Below, piece by piece: positions 1-11,569 of a DNA stretch of 64,000 nt. The notes beneath the pieces are model-generated. The model did no database searches. It was not told where the DNA came from and worked only from the letters and a program-made list of their open reading frames with translations. Each line of letters begins with the position of its first letter. Position 1 is the stretch's first letter. The stretch is from Anodontia alba (Eukaryota; Mollusca; Bivalvia; Lucinida; Lucinidae). The stretch spans positions 61,341,181-61,405,180 of the forward strand of contig OZ024827.1 of the NCBI GenBank assembly GCA_964016985.1, given 5' to 3'. A program made the position numbers and the translations under genes.

Positions 1-35
1 TCTCTTTAGAACCTATTTACTGCAGACCGATACAA

Positions 36-112
36 ACACCTGTGCAAACAGTGCAGGTCCAGATGAGACGGCTTGTAGCAGGCAGTCTCATCAAGATCTA
101 CAATGTATGTCA
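36..112. mobile_element. Short hairpin-type interspersed repeat
   Basis: The two halves are imperfect inverted complements: GTGCAAACAGTGCAGGTCCA on the left matches the complement of the right end around 85-110, with GATGAGAC and GTCTCATC facing each other. The same pattern recurs at about 437-485 (partial), 45,113-45,176, 60,425-60,501 and 62,212-62,268. Hairpin elements around AGTGTAGACCC are common in bivalve DNA. The rest of 113-660 shows no gene or repeat that I recognise. Confidence 0.55.
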
Positions 113-674
113 TTATGTTTTTTGATTTAAAACTATATCCCCTATTTACATCAGTGCTTAAGTCAAAATTCAAGAATGGAAGAGTCCACTTTAGAAAGTC
201 TGGGTGAAATGATTAAAAAGGCCAGGAAGAAACCGGGACATTATACTGGGACATGGCGCATTATACTGCCCTGGTTTTGTACTTCAGCAGCTGCGCGATA
301 ATCATTTAAACTGCTGAAAAGATACAAACAAACTTAACCCTTTCAAGCCTGAGTTTCTAAAATAGACTCTTCAAAATCTGCATTTGGATACATCCGTTTC
401 TGCCAAGGTTACAGTTGTATATGAAGAACAGAATGGCGAACCGTGTAGATCCAGATGAGATGGCTCATAATGACACTGTTTTCAAAAGTATCTGTTTTAG
501 TCTACACGACTAAAAGCTTAAAGTAGATTTGGTTGATATCCGCCATTATTTGACAATAAATACAACTTTTGTGACTTCTTTTTTGCTTTCCTCTGTAAAT
601 GTCTCAAAATCAATATTCCGAATCTTCTTAGAAGGAGTTCGGTTCAAGTTCCAGGATATTGCTGGTTCCTCCCA

Positions 675-1446
675 CTTAGTACAAGGGTACTGTTAGTACC
701 TCACATTGAGAGCACGGATGCTCCTACGTACAAAGATAATACAAGTACCTCACACAGAGTGCAGTAATATAGCAAGTACTTTACACTGAGTAGAGTATCT
801 TACAATGAGTGCAGTGATGCTTCTAATACGAGATCTCGCATTGGGTGCAAGGATACTGTAAGTGCCTTACACTGAGTGCAATGCTGCTGGCTGCTAGTAC
901 CTCGCATCGAGTGCAAAGACACTACTGGTATCTCACGTTGAGTGCAAGGATACTGTAAGTGCCTTACACTGAGTGCAATGCTGCTGCCTGCTAGTACCTC
1001 GCATCGGGTGCAAAGACACTGCTGGTACCTCACGTTGAGTGCAAGGATACTGCTAGTACCTTACACTGAGTGCAATACTGCTGGCTGCTAGTACCTCGCA
1101 TCGAGTGCAAAGAAATTACTGGTATCTCACGTTGAGTGCAAGGATACTGCTAGTACCTTACACTGAGTGCAATGCTGCTGGCTGCTAGTACCTCGCATCG
1201 AGTGCAAAGAAACTACTGGTATCTCACGTTGAGTGCAAGGATACTGCTAGTACCTTACACTGAGTGCACTGCTGCTGGCTGCTAGTACCTCGCATCGGGT
1301 GCAAAGACACTGTGGGTACCTCACGTTGAGTGCAAGGATACTGTTAGTGCCTTACATTGTGTGTATTGCTGCTGGCTGCTAGTACCTCGCATCGAGTGCA
1401 AATTAAGACACTGCTGGTACCTCACGTTGAGTGCAAGGATACGGTT
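675..1446. repeat. 97-bp minisatellite
   Basis: The landmark CTCGCATCG starts at 901, 998, 1095, 1192, 1289 and 1386, an exact 97-bp spacing. Each unit is itself built from shorter related blocks (GTACCTCRCRTTGAGTGCAA and GTACCTTACACTGAGTGCA), which suggests that it grew from a shorter repeat of roughly 30 bp. The left part (675-830) is degenerate. Reading frames inside it are by-products of the repeat because 97 is not a multiple of three. Confidence 0.9.
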
Positions 1447-1451
1447 ACTGA

Positions 1452-1698
1452 TAAGGTAGAGACTTTTTGAGCGCACATAAGGCAGAGACTTCTTTGAGCG
1501 CACATAAGGCAGAGACTTCTTTGGGCGCACATAAGGCAGACACGTCTTTGGGTGCACATGAGGCAGATATTTCTTTGGGCGCACATAAGGTAGAGACTTC
1601 TTTGGGCGCACATAGGGCAGAGATTTCTTTTGGCGCACATAGGGCAGAGACTTCTTTGGGTGCACATAAGGCAGAGACTTCTTTGGACGCACAAGAAA
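1452..1698. repeat. 27-bp minisatellite, open on both strands
   Basis: About nine copies of a 27-bp unit (core GCGCACATAAGGCAGAGACT). Because 27 is a multiple of three, frames stay open. The plus strand reads as repeats of GAHKAETSL in a frame ending at 1724; the minus strand reads as YVRPKKSLP in one frame and LCLMCAQRS in another. Three open frames over the same DNA argue that openness follows from the period and not from coding. It directly abuts the 97-bp array. Confidence 0.85.
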
Positions 1699-1703
1699 GT
1701 GCA

Positions 1704-1815
1704 CAAGACTGGTTAACCCCTTAGAGGACTAAGCTTACCCAGTAAATGTGTGGTTAGGTAAACTGACCGCGCTGGACATGACCCCACTGGGTTCACTTGG
1801 CCGTAAAACCACAAC
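1704..1815 (-). mobile_element. Interspersed repeat M, copy 1
   Basis: About 110 bp containing TTAGAGGACTAAGC, GGTTAGGTAAACTGACC and GGGTCATGTCC-type blocks (as complements). It matches in reverse orientation two copies at 59,433-59,545 and 62,432-62,545, and a copy at 24,547-24,950 that is split by a MITE. No coding potential is seen. The family is unnamed here; length and lack of coding suggest a SINE or a retroelement 3' end. Confidence 0.7.
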
Positions 1816-3429
1816 ACACACAAACAAACACGCTTTGCGGTTCATAACATTTTAAAATAAGAGATTGACATTATTTTATGTTTTCTGTTTCCTGCCTATT
1901 ATGTGGGCCTCGCAAAGCATAAAGGTCCCTTGGCACAGACAGAACAAGCACAGGCAGACCTGCGCTTTCGCGTATACTCAACTATACATTTTTTAACTGG
2001 CGTGTCTAATGTTCTTACATATCCCTTATGGGAAGCCCACGTTCATTTTCATAAAGGGATTGGATACATTTGGTAGATTTTATGTCATTTTTACAAGTGA
2101 GACAAATTGTTTTGGCTTTTTGGCTTTGTGGTTTTCTGCACACAAGCCCTTTCTAAAAAAACACCTTGTGCAAAAGGAAGAATTTTCTCTTAATGTGCCA
2201 GACACTTTTCAGTAGGATTGCAACAGAATCTTGACAGAGTTGCATCCCGTAACAATCTCCCTAAATCACCAGTTGGCTAATACCTGGCTACGAGTACGAA
2301 TAATCTATAGTCTTATGACCATATAGTGAATACAAAAGCAAATGATGATGACAGTTTGGCTATCTCACAAGATAGTAATAATATTTGGCGACCTTGTCAT
2401 TAAAAGTGTAAAGCTCATGTCTATATTGATATAATGGTAAGGTAACAGACATAGACCTTTTAATTTCAAGAGCTTTAATGCCAATCTAACACATGATTAG
2501 TTATCAAAGACTGCCGTTTAATGTACCAAAACAATATTAATAAATCATGCATTGTTCCAATTGTCAAGGCATGTCTGTTATACTTCATTACATAAATTGT
2601 CTTGTCTAAAATGATCCACACGCCGTAAAAACATACATCATAGTCTACCTATCAAGCTTCATCCAGAATTAAAGATACCCAGAAAAAGTGACAGTCACAA
2701 GGCACAGCATCCTCAATACTTCGGACGAAGATGGAAATAATTCACACTAAGGCAAAAATGACACCAGGATACAAAGTACCCAGGGCATATCAATGTGTAG
2801 CCTAAGAGCATGAATATAACTTAACTACTTATACGATAACATTTGGATCTTTTGCAAACAAATACCACACGTGGCTAATAAAGAACACAGAAAAGATAAA
2901 CACACCGTATTCCTGTCAAAACATGAAGTGTTTTTTTTATTAATCAATAATCGGGCAAACACAGTCGGCGTGGCTTTCATTCTTATCTTCCTTAGACCCA
3001 TGAAAAATCTACAAAGGAAGCACCAAACACATAAAAAAGCAACCAACTATCCGAGTCCGGTTTTATTGAGAATGCATAAATAATCAGTTTCAGATCAACA
3101 AATAGTCGGGTTCTAATACACAACGTTTAAACAACTTCGATTCAATATAGATTTTACGCCTGACGTTGAATCGACATTGTTTCAACATTGTGCTTCTGGG
3201 AGGTTGCTATTGACCGGTACCTCCTGCTAAAAACACATTATGTAATACTTAGAGCGATGTTTCTCAACTGGCTCTGACGTTGATAGCCATCCTTATTGTT
3301 TAAATATAAATAATATAAGTGGTTGAAATTTGTAACGTAATGTCTAAATGATGTCACTTTATAAAATCCTAATATGCCTTCAATGTAACACCCGTTTTCT
3401 GTCATTTTGACATTTAGTTAAAATATTAT
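1816..3429. other. Unassigned, no gene seen
   Basis: AT-rich single-copy-looking DNA. The longest frames (68-73 codons, around 2,009-2,215 and 2,825-3,083) have no recognisable motif and overlap open frames on the opposite strand. No repeat shared with the rest of the window was found. Confidence 0.5.
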
Positions 3430-3609
3430 CCCACAATCTATTATTATTTTTCTAATTTCTGCTCAAAAACATAGATTGTGGGTACTCGTTAGAACCGCCT
3501 CGCCGAGGCGGAAATAAGAAAAATAATGCATACCCCTGTAAACCCCAGTTTTACTATCTAAAAGTGGGGTTTAAGGGGATCAAATTTATATAGGCGTATT
3601 TTCGTGATG
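3430..3609 (+). mobile_element. Family-A palindromic MITE, copy 1 (damaged)
   Basis: Contains CATAGATTGTGGGTACTCGT and the central GCCTCGCCGAGGC, then jumps from GAGGCGG straight to AAATAAG, so the right arm of the central palindrome is deleted. The 3' half is intact and ends in TATAGGCGTATTTTCGTGATG. The left end is missing or scrambled. Intact copies elsewhere are 278-283 bp. Confidence 0.85.
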
Positions 3610-3645
3610 AACAATTAGCTTCTCTAGCCAGTAAGATGATAACGA

Positions 3646-3648
<3 letters not shown>

Positions 3649-3707
<59 letters not shown>
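3649..3707. repeat. (TC)n microsatellite
   Basis: Uninterrupted TC dinucleotides, about 29 copies, followed by a short GT-rich stretch. Confidence 0.98.
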
Positions 3708-3709
<2 letters not shown>

Positions 3710-3711
<2 letters not shown>

Positions 3712-4590
3712 ATGCATATTTGTGTGTATGTGTGTGTTGCTCGAAACAGTCATACTGTTTGGAATCTGATAAAACCACTAATAACAAAAGAGCGTCTTTG
3801 AATAGATAAATATATATTTTTCTTCATACTTTCCTGGCCAGTGTCCGAAAATTGCCAAACTATTTTTAAATTGTATTTATAATATTGTAACTGATTTGGA
3901 CGCCATTTTGTTATTTTGAATAACGGCAAGTAAGCCTACCGCTGATGATGTCATATGTGGGCAGTGAAAATATTCATTAACTTAGAAATAGTTGATTAGT
4001 ATAACAATACAGAAGCAAAAATCAATTATTGTTTAAATGTAAATACAGCGCCTGGTGTATGTAAATTTAAACTTTGAATCAGACAATGGCTACTTTAGAA
4101 ATAAGAAGAAATATTAATAATTAAGTCGACGTAAATATTCAAGAATATACTTTTACCATATCCTCTTACTATAAACGTCTGTACTTGGTTTCTGTGAATC
4201 TGAATGCAGTGAAATAACAATTCGTGTTCAATGACACAAAACAAATGACAAAAACAAAATGAAATCGTGTTCTGAGAGTACTTGTGTCATGTTCAGTGAA
4301 ATAAACGACACTATTAGAATTCCTTTTGTAATCATCTTTCACAGTCGGTTAATATGGCTTTGATAATCAATACATGTAGCCAGTTAAAAATTTCTATAAT
4401 TAGATAAAGGCGCGCTTCACTTTACATAATCTGTTCATAACTGACAGTTTTTAGTTTATGGAGAACTTACAGGGCAGGCCACTTTGTCAAATTATTCCTA
4501 CCTACCTTCTAGAAAGGGACCTACTCTAAAAGGAAAGAATTAGCTTCAAGTCCTAGAAACGCAATCCAGTCAGCAAACCTCTATTTAACC
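3710..4590. other. Unassigned, no gene seen
   Basis: AT-rich with no frame of note. A degenerate partial copy of the AAAAGGAAA fold-back family (see 25,955-26,050) lies at about 4,495-4,560. Confidence 0.5.
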
Positions 4591-4860
4591 CTCATCGGAC
4601 CGATATCTTTTGTATATCGGCTAGATATCGTAAATGATGTTGGACCGATATCGTTTTTGCCCATCGGTCTGATATCTTATTGGATACACATCGGTCCGAT
4701 ATCGGACAGCTATCACTTTAGTCAACTATACGCCATCGGATATTTTTTCCACATCGGTCCGATATCAAACCGTTATCACAAAGGGAGCTATCCAAAATTT
4801 TCCCAATCTGCCTGATATCAGGCAGTTATCACTTCAGTCATCTCTCCGTCATTGGTGCAA
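4591..4860. repeat. Cluster of ATCGGWCCGATATC palindromic motifs
   Basis: At least six near-copies of a short palindromic motif, consensus ATCGGTCCGATATC, occur in about 160 bp. A longer block (GATATCRGRCAGYTATCACT through CRTYGG) is present twice, at about 4,694-4,740 and 4,808-4,858, so part of the cluster is a diverged tandem repeat. No protein-coding frame is associated. Confidence 0.7.
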
Positions 4861-5034
4861 CTTATTTTCCATAGCCATGTAATATCACCTAGCAAGCATT
4901 TGAGATTAGGAAGAGTAGGAAGAAAGAAAAATATTTACAATGTCACGAAAACTAGTGACACTGACACATTCAGTGTACTTGGGTAAACTCACTTGAAAAC
5001 AATTATTTATCATTCTAATGCACTCGCGTATGTA

Positions 5035-5120
5035 ACGCGACGTCTGATTGGATAACGTCAAAAAATTGCGACGGTATATTCTGCGATATACTGTCGCAAA
5101 TCCGACGTCATCACGTAACG
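5035..5120. repeat. ACGTC-rich hairpin
   Basis: The stem TTGCGACGGTATAT pairs with ATATACTGTCGCAA around 5,065-5,100 and is flanked by several ACGTC and ACGTAACGTCGC words. CCAAT-like ATTGG words lie just outside on each side. This could mimic a CRE/CCAAT promoter, but no gene is visible nearby, so I read it as a palindromic repeat. Confidence 0.5.
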
Positions 5121-5226
5121 TCGCTTCTCATTGGCTGGCATTTGGTTTTACGCAGCTCACAGCACTTGTCGTTTTGTGCAAAAAGTACATGATTTCAATA
5201 GAAAGAATGAATAAATGCACTAGAAT

Positions 5227-5391
5227 GGGGATAACTGCATCAAATTTGTCATTTGGGGAGGTAAATCGGCGGTTTTACGGTCGCAAATTACGTTTTACGG
5301 CTCCGCTGACGCGTCGCTGTAAAACGAAATTTCCGACCGTAAAACCGCCGATTTACCTCCCCAAATGACAAATTTGAATGCAGTTATCCCC
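5227..5391. mobile_element. 165-bp fold-back element, arms ~77 bp
   Basis: GGGGATAACTGCATCAAATT at the left is answered by its complement AATTTGAATGCAGTTATCCC at the right; the match runs inward through GGGGAGGTAAATCGGCGG to a small CG-rich loop. Mismatches are few, so the element is probably young. A 106-codon open frame runs through it (5,048-5,368), but its product merely reads the two arms. Confidence 0.85.
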
Positions 5392-6580
5392 TAAGTAAAT
5401 GTTGCTTGAAAATATTATATGATTGCTTAAGTTCAGTATCAAAGCAATATTTTTTTCAACTATGAATTTAAGCTGTTAAGCTAACTAAATGTTCCCCGCG
5501 TTTCACAAAATGGCGGCGCGTTATTTTTCAAATAACTGACAAGTCAGGACTGAATAATTTATTTATCCATTAACTAGTTTGGTTTAAAATTTTGTTTTTA
5601 ATAAATATTTAACTTTCTAGATCATGAATATTTTATGTTAAAAACAAAGCTAAATCTGTAATACTTAACTTTGATAATCTTGGGTCTGAGGAAAAACCGT
5701 GTGTAATACTTTCAAATAGTGAAATTGTCAAAGTTTTAGCCAAAATCCTCTGTGATATGCTTGCTCGTAAGCGATCACATACTTATAATTAATCAATCAG
5801 ATATATGTATATTTTATTGGCGCTTGTTTTTAAATGAATGCATTAATTTAATAATTACTTAAAATCACAAGTATTATGCATACTCTTTATATTTGCCATA
5901 AACGGTGTTGTAAATTCTTATGCTATTTATTGAATTTTAAATACGTGTAGATTTTTAGCTGTTAATATGTATACTATGATGGATAGTTAAGTTAAGATTG
6001 GGATATGTATGTACATGTATATATATATATGGACGTAGCACTGAGTCGTTTCGCTTTACACTGGTAGAGATTTCTTTTTACAAAAATATGAAATTCGCAT
6101 TTCCAAAGTCCGTGATTGATATCCATGTGCTCTCTCCAGGTAATGTTTACTGTCGATAACCAATCATCGCGTAATACTTGATACTTCATTGCTATTTATA
6201 ACGTTTCATTCACCCTAGGCTTTATTTTTTGTAAACGGCACTGGGCGCTAGCTGTGTTTTTCCTTTTATTCTTCAGAAAAAAAAACAAAAAAACTTGCGC
6301 ACTAAGATCATTTTAGACTTGTCTCGCTTAAGTAATTCTAATGGTGTTCAATAAGGTGATTTATTTTTATGAAGAAATGTAGTAAAACAAATAAATTCTT
6401 CGGGCCTAAACCATGAATTCTATCTTGGTTTCAGGCGGTAATTGAGAAAAAGAGGAGGTACTTCAGAAAATCAGAAAATCTTCATCTGATTACGTGAAAC
6501 CTCTGGATATTGCAAATTCGAGTACTCTCTGAGATGTCGGCCTCTGTCTTTCCCTACAACGTCATCCAAGGAAACTTTAC

Positions 6581-6583
<3 letters not shown>
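5392..6583. other. Unassigned, no gene seen
   Basis: AT-rich. A 65-codon minus frame (5,992-6,189) has no recognisable domain. Nothing repeated elsewhere in the window was found. Confidence 0.5.
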
Positions 6584-6679
<96 letters not shown>

Positions 6680-6680
6680 T
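6584..6680. repeat. (CA)n then (TA)n microsatellite
   Basis: An uninterrupted CA tract of about 42 copies runs to 6,668 and continues into six TA dinucleotides. Confidence 0.98.
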
Positions 6681-6794
6681 TAAAATGTTATCGCTAAAAC
6701 TAAATGTCAAAAAGATAAAAAGTCGAGTTGAGTTCACCAGTCTACCTTTCACTGATACTGACGAAACGATGTAGCAGGTGTTGCATGTCGAGCA

Positions 6795-7050
6795 AGAGAT
6801 TTACTGTAGCTGGAGTTGTGCCGTGTGGCGGCCGTAAAAAGTCTCCCAGTAAATCATCATAGTGCAGGTTATATTTTATTTCCTTTAAGATCATTGAGTC
6901 CATCCTGGTTATTTTGAAAATCGAATACCGCTTAATCCAGCGCGAGGGGGGCGTATTCAGCCTCGCAAACTACTGTGTTGCATATACGCAATCAAACCGA
7001 GTCTCCGATTTTCGTGATTTTGTGTGCTTTTTGTTTTCAAAGGCGATCCT
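6795..7050 (+). mobile_element. PLE-C tail unit, opposite orientation
   Basis: The reverse complement matches one full unit of the ~250-bp repeats at 40,600-41,660: the shared blocks run from GCCTTTG, ACACA and GGAGACTCGGTTT through AGTAGTTTGC, ACGCCCCCCTCGCG, TATAACCTGCACTATG and GGCCGCCACACGGCAC, all in the same order. It is a single unit with no Penelope coding sequence beside it, so it is either a solo tail or a non-autonomous derivative. Strand is given relative to PLE-C coding sense. Confidence 0.75.
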
Positions 7051-7221
7051 TTTCGACTTTTAGTTTACTTTTCATTAGCGATCAATCTTAATTTCTTGCA
7101 ACTGGAGATTCATGTTTGTCGCATTCCTTTACCATTAACACGAACCATTAACAATTGTCCGCATCAACAATTTAAGGGAAATGGGTATGCTTTCAGAGGA
7201 AGCAACTGCCAAAATTATTTC

Positions 7222-7331
7222 TGGCTCCCTTCTGAAAAGGGATCTAAACGGAAAACATTATTTTGCTCGCCCCTCAACCCGCAACGAGAGCGAATTCTTT
7301 CTTTTAGAGTAGACCTCTTTTGACAAGGAGC
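7222..7331. mobile_element. AAAAGGAAA fold-back, copy 1
   Basis: TCCCTTCTGAAAAGGGATCT on the left faces TTTAGAGTAGACCTCTTTTG on the right, with GCTC/GAGC near the centre. Related copies lie at 25,955-26,050, 30,438-30,525 and 42,515-42,590, with fragments near 4,495 and 50,120. A short inverted-repeat family without coding capacity. Confidence 0.7.
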
Positions 7332-7564
7332 CTGTGTGCATGAATAAAACAGGAACTCGTAAAACGAGGCTCTTGTGAAAAATATATAAATAAATAAGTG
7401 TATACCGTTTAATTTGCTTTCCCTATTGTATTCAATGCAATAAAATGCGTAGTATATCAAAATAACAGAAAACAAATACTTTAAAGTACAGCTAACGGAG
7501 TGCAATAAAATTGCAGTCTATAGTTCGTTCGTCTGTCATTTCTGACAACGGCCAATCCTAATCA

Positions 7565-7950
7565 AATGCGCGAAGTATTATTTGTGTGTTCTGAGATGGC
7601 TGATGAGACCAATCTGTTGCAGATAGAACAAGAGAGGTCTGAGGAAGAAAGCTCTGTGGGTGATGCCTTAGCTCTGGATTTCCGCTGCGCATGTTTCAGC
7701 TCTGCTCTGATTCTTTTTGCGTCGTATTCATCAGCATCCCTTCTTATGAAGCCTCGCCACTTTGTTCGATCCTGTGCAATCTGTTCCCACGACTCTGTTG
7801 GTGTGATGAAGTCCTTAAGGGAGGCTTTGAGGGTGGCATTGTATCGCTTCTTCTCACCACAATGAGAGCTTTTTTCCGAATTGTATTTCTCCATTGAGGA
7901 TTTTCTTTGGCAAACGTTCATCAGGCGTCTCCGTGCATTTGTAAGGAGAA
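7565..7950 (-). pseudogene. LINE ORF2 C-terminal fragment
   Basis: This minus-strand frame ends in what I recognise as the tail of a non-LTR retrotransposon polyprotein: a basic block (EKKRYNATLKASLKDF), then the WEQIAQDRTKWRGFIRR block and a Lys/Arg-rich helix, then CSICNR near the end where a C2H2-like finger is expected. Such tails follow the reverse transcriptase in invertebrate LINEs. The downstream His/Arg positions of the finger are partly degraded (SAISEH replaces the usual hydrophobic spacing). Nothing upstream encodes the reverse transcriptase; the coding match stops at about 7,945, exactly where the ~470-bp array begins, so the LINE is either 5'-truncated or cut by that array. The family (CR1- or RTE-like) is not resolved. 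Confidence 0.65.
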
Positions 7951-9865
7951 AATGTTGCAAAGTTATTATCTCAAAATGTATTAAAGACTAAAGGCTGAAA
8001 ATTACAACATATAATTAAAGTAGTACCATTTAGTTAAAATCAAATTTTAATCCCCTTGGGTTTATCTGCCCTTGCCCCTGTGCTATATACATGTATAAAA
8101 TTGTGTTATTTTTAAATGCCTTCTTCTCTGAAATTGCTTGAGCAATATTCACCAGATTTCACATGGGGCATTCTGTCAAAAGGGTATTGACAATTTGTTT
8201 GAATGATTCCGCGCTATTAAAGAAAATGGCCGCCATGCCCAGATAGATATGGTAAAAACACTTAAAAATCTTCTTCTCCAGAACCAAGAAAGCTTTGAGA
8301 CTGAATCTTGGTTTATAGCATCGGGGACTCAAGATCTACCAAGTTTCTTCAAAATCTGGTCGCAGGTTCCCTTTGACCTTTTTACGGCATGTCAAATTTG
8401 AGTCTTTATACATGTATATGGGGAAATATTGAAAAGTCATTTTCTCAGTATGTATTAAAGACTAATGATTGAAACTTACAATGTGTGATTAAAGTAGTTT
8501 TTTTTAGTTACAATAAAAATTTTGTCCCCTGGGGGTTATCTGCCCTTGCCTAGGGTTATATACATGTATATAATTGTGTAAGTTTTAAATGACTGCTTCT
8601 TCGAAAGTGCTTGAGCAGTCTTCACCAGATTTTACATGGGGTCTTCTGTCGAAAGAGTACTGACAATTTGTTCGTATGATTTCGCGTCATAGAGCGAGAT
8701 GACTGCCATGCTCATATACAAAAATACATCAACAAAAAAAAGCAAGCACTTAAGAATCTTCTCCTCCAGAACCAAGAAAGCTTTAAGGCTGAATCTCGGT
8801 ATATATCGTTGGGGACTGAAGGTCTACCAAGTTTGTTCAAATGATGGTCGTGGGTTGACCTTTGATCTTTTTACGGCAAGGTCAAATTTGCGGCCCCATA
8901 TATTTGTATAAGGAAAATGTTAAAAAGTCATTTCCTAAAATGAAAAATAGACTAATGGCAGATATTAGCAATGTGTGATACAAGTAGAAAAACTTTTAGT
9001 TATTATCAAAATTTTGTCCCCAGTGGATTATCTGCCTTTGCCCCTGGACTATATACATTGTATAAAATTGTGTAATTTTTAAGATCTTCTTCTCTGAAAC
9101 CGCGTAAGCAATATTCACCAGATTTCACATCGGGCCTTCTGTTGAAAGGGTATTGACAATTTGTTTGAACGTTTCCGCGCCATTGAACAAGATGGCCGCC
9201 ATACCGAGATATGGTAAACGCAATTAAAAATTTCTTTTCAGAACCAAGAAAGCATAGAGGCTGAACCTTGGGATATAGCATCGGAATCTCAAGGTCTACC
9301 AAGTTTATTCAAATGATGATCGTAGGTTGACCTTTGAACTTTTTACGACAGGGTCAAATTTGCGCTCTCATACATTTGTATGGGGAAAATGTTGAAAAAG
9401 CATTTTCTCAGTAAGTATTAAAGACTTTTGTCTGAAACTTATAATGTACGATTAAAGAAGTAAAATTGTTTAGATACCGTCGTAATTTAGGTTTATCTAC
9501 CCTTGCCCCTGGGCTATATACATGTATAAAATCGTAAAATCTTGAAACGTCTTCTTCTCTGAAACCTCTTGAACACTTTTTATTAGATTTCACTTGGGGC
9601 CTTTTCTCGAAAGGATGCTGACTATTTTGTCAGATGCTTTCGCGCCACTGAACAAAATGGCTGCCATGCCGATATATTGTAAAACTCTTCTTCTCCAGAA
9701 CTAAGAAATTGTTGAGGTTGAATCTTGGTATATAGCGTTGGGGACTACTACATTTGTTCAAAAGATGATACTAGGTTGATAGTTGACATTTTTACTTTAT
9801 GGTCAAATTTATGTCCTAGTTTCTGTGGCAAATATGGAAGAGGTTGTATGGTATTTGCAGAGATG
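7945..9865 (+). mobile_element. ~470-bp tandem array, four units
   Basis: The landmark TTATCTGCC (or a near match) recurs at 8,062, 8,536, 9,028 and 9,493, spacings of 474, 492 and 465 bp. Each unit carries TATATACATGTATA, a CAAGATGGCCGCCAT-like block, CAGAACCAAGAAAGC and AGGTTGACCTTTGA. The array ends near 9,865 at GCAATAGCTGTTTTT. The same family lies inverted at 34,925-36,100 with the same end, plus a fragment at 39,345-39,440, so it is a mobile element with a repeated core. Frames inside are short and motif-free. Confidence 0.85.
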
Positions 9866-9944
9866 CAATAGCTGTTTTTGTCAGGTTAGCGAATCTTGGC
9901 CTACGGTCATATTGTTAAGTACCACATCAGAATTATAATTGATC

Positions 9945-10830
9945 ATAACAAATTCCTGCCTGATCTTTCGTAAACTGTTTCACAATATCTAATTGCATGA
10001 GTTTTCATAGCAGTGAGTTAAAATTTTAGAAAGTTCAGTAGTAATAGAGAATCTTGAATTAGCGATAAACCTTGCTTAATATGTTTCTTTTTTTATGAAG
10101 CTTAGGTACCCAATATATCATAGGAAGCTTATCTTGCCGTTCCGTAACATTAATAGAAAACTTCAGGGCTAAATGGTTGCTACGGCCAAAGACAACTGAC
10201 TTCTCTTCTTCCGAAGTCTCTTTATAGGCCTTGGCGCCGTTCAGTTCCTGTTTCAGCGTATTAATATAATGTAACCATCACACAACGACTACGTTGTTTG
10301 CGGCTTTATCAGCTGGAACCAAAACATACTTCCTATGAAAATCTTAATAGCCTGCTTCAGATGACGGGAAGAAGATTAAGGTTTAAGTGGTAACAGATTA
10401 CTATTTTTGGAATGAAATTTATCAATGACATTGAACATGTTTAATTTTCATTCCTTTGAAACATCAAGCTCAGCATGTTCTCTGTTCAGTGCAGAAGATA
10501 GTTCTTCTCTGCATTTATTAAAAGCTATATGATAGGAAATATGCATTTTGGGCCCTTAGAAACTATTTTACGAAATCTTGGATCTTAAATGACTTTAAGA
10601 TTCCCTGTAATAACATGTACAACTGCTGAATAACTAAACATAAAGTGTTTACAATCTCATATGTCAGGGGCCTTAGTATGAATGTCAGAATTTGATAAAG
10701 AAGTTTCATGAAATTAAAAATAGTATTCCTTATGGGCTTGTTATATTTATTACAAATAATTGGCGGTTCCCTATTTTCTAAATAATCAGGTATTGATGAA
10801 GTTATGTATCTGTCATGCACTCTTTAAATT
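9945..10830 (-). pseudogene. Penelope-like element relic, N-terminal half (PLE-C)
   Basis: Reading the minus strand, a frame at 10,820-10,563 contains REPPIICNKYNKPIRNTIFN. After a frame change HVITGNLKVI, then IVSKGPK, are readable near 10,620-10,550, and further down KLPMIYWVPKLHK at about 10,090-10,130. The last matches the RLPTLYWLPKLHK block of the relic at 37,691-39,175, and flanking DNA matches over some 250 bp. Order and spacing fit the region before and into the reverse transcriptase of a Penelope-like element. Several stops and frame changes show that it is dead. The catalytic motifs and any GIY-YIG domain are absent. It lies just beyond the ~470-bp array. Subfamily not determined. 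Confidence 0.65.
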
Positions 10831-11535
10831 CTCTGCATGTCGCAACTGAATAGATAGGATTTTCGGAGGCACTAATTAACTTCTACTTATTACACAAACG
10901 TCAACCAAATTCTGTATCAAACATAAAATAAATAATGATCGAAAAGTAAAATGGTTGTTCTGCCTCATGCAGAAAGGAAGCATTTACGCAGTCCGATCAA
11001 GGCATCCAATATCTATTTACAAAACCGTTCTATATACGTCGTACAATGGGAAACTTCGTTGCCTGATTATTGATTTGTCCGATATAGATTCTGTCACCTG
11101 GTATATGTATATAACTCTACCATGTTGCTTGTACAGCAAGGCTGTTCAAGTGTGATATATGACTATACCAGGTACATGTAACAAACTGACAAGGTCCTGA
11201 GCCTGGGCTATCGCTCGAAAAATGCTTTCACGTCATATGCGATTAGCGATTGACCAGATTAGCTGGTTTAGCATGGTTTTGTTATTTACATACAATTAAG
11301 CTGCGTTTATAGTAAAATATCACCAACTGCATTCCACAAACTTGATTAATTTTGTGAGACCATCCAGCTGCATTCCACAAATTTGATTATTTTTGTGACG
11401 CTTTGAAGTGATGTGTTTACGATATAAAGCAAAATACTGCTGTACTGGTATATAAAGTCTCTATTCCGCTAACCCCACCCCTACCGCCCTACGGCAGGAT
11501 ATGCACAAACTTAATTTATTCTGAAACTCAAAGAT

Positions 11536-11569
<34 letters not shown>

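Noticed and set aside
5035..5120. Promoter with CRE and CCAAT boxes
   Set aside because: The motifs are part of a hairpin and no transcript-like sequence follows; similar ACGTC clusters elsewhere behave as repeats.
5048..5368. 106-codon plus-strand frame as a gene
   Set aside because: Most of it reads through both arms of the 165-bp fold-back at 5,227-5,391; the product has no domain and the openness follows from the palindrome.
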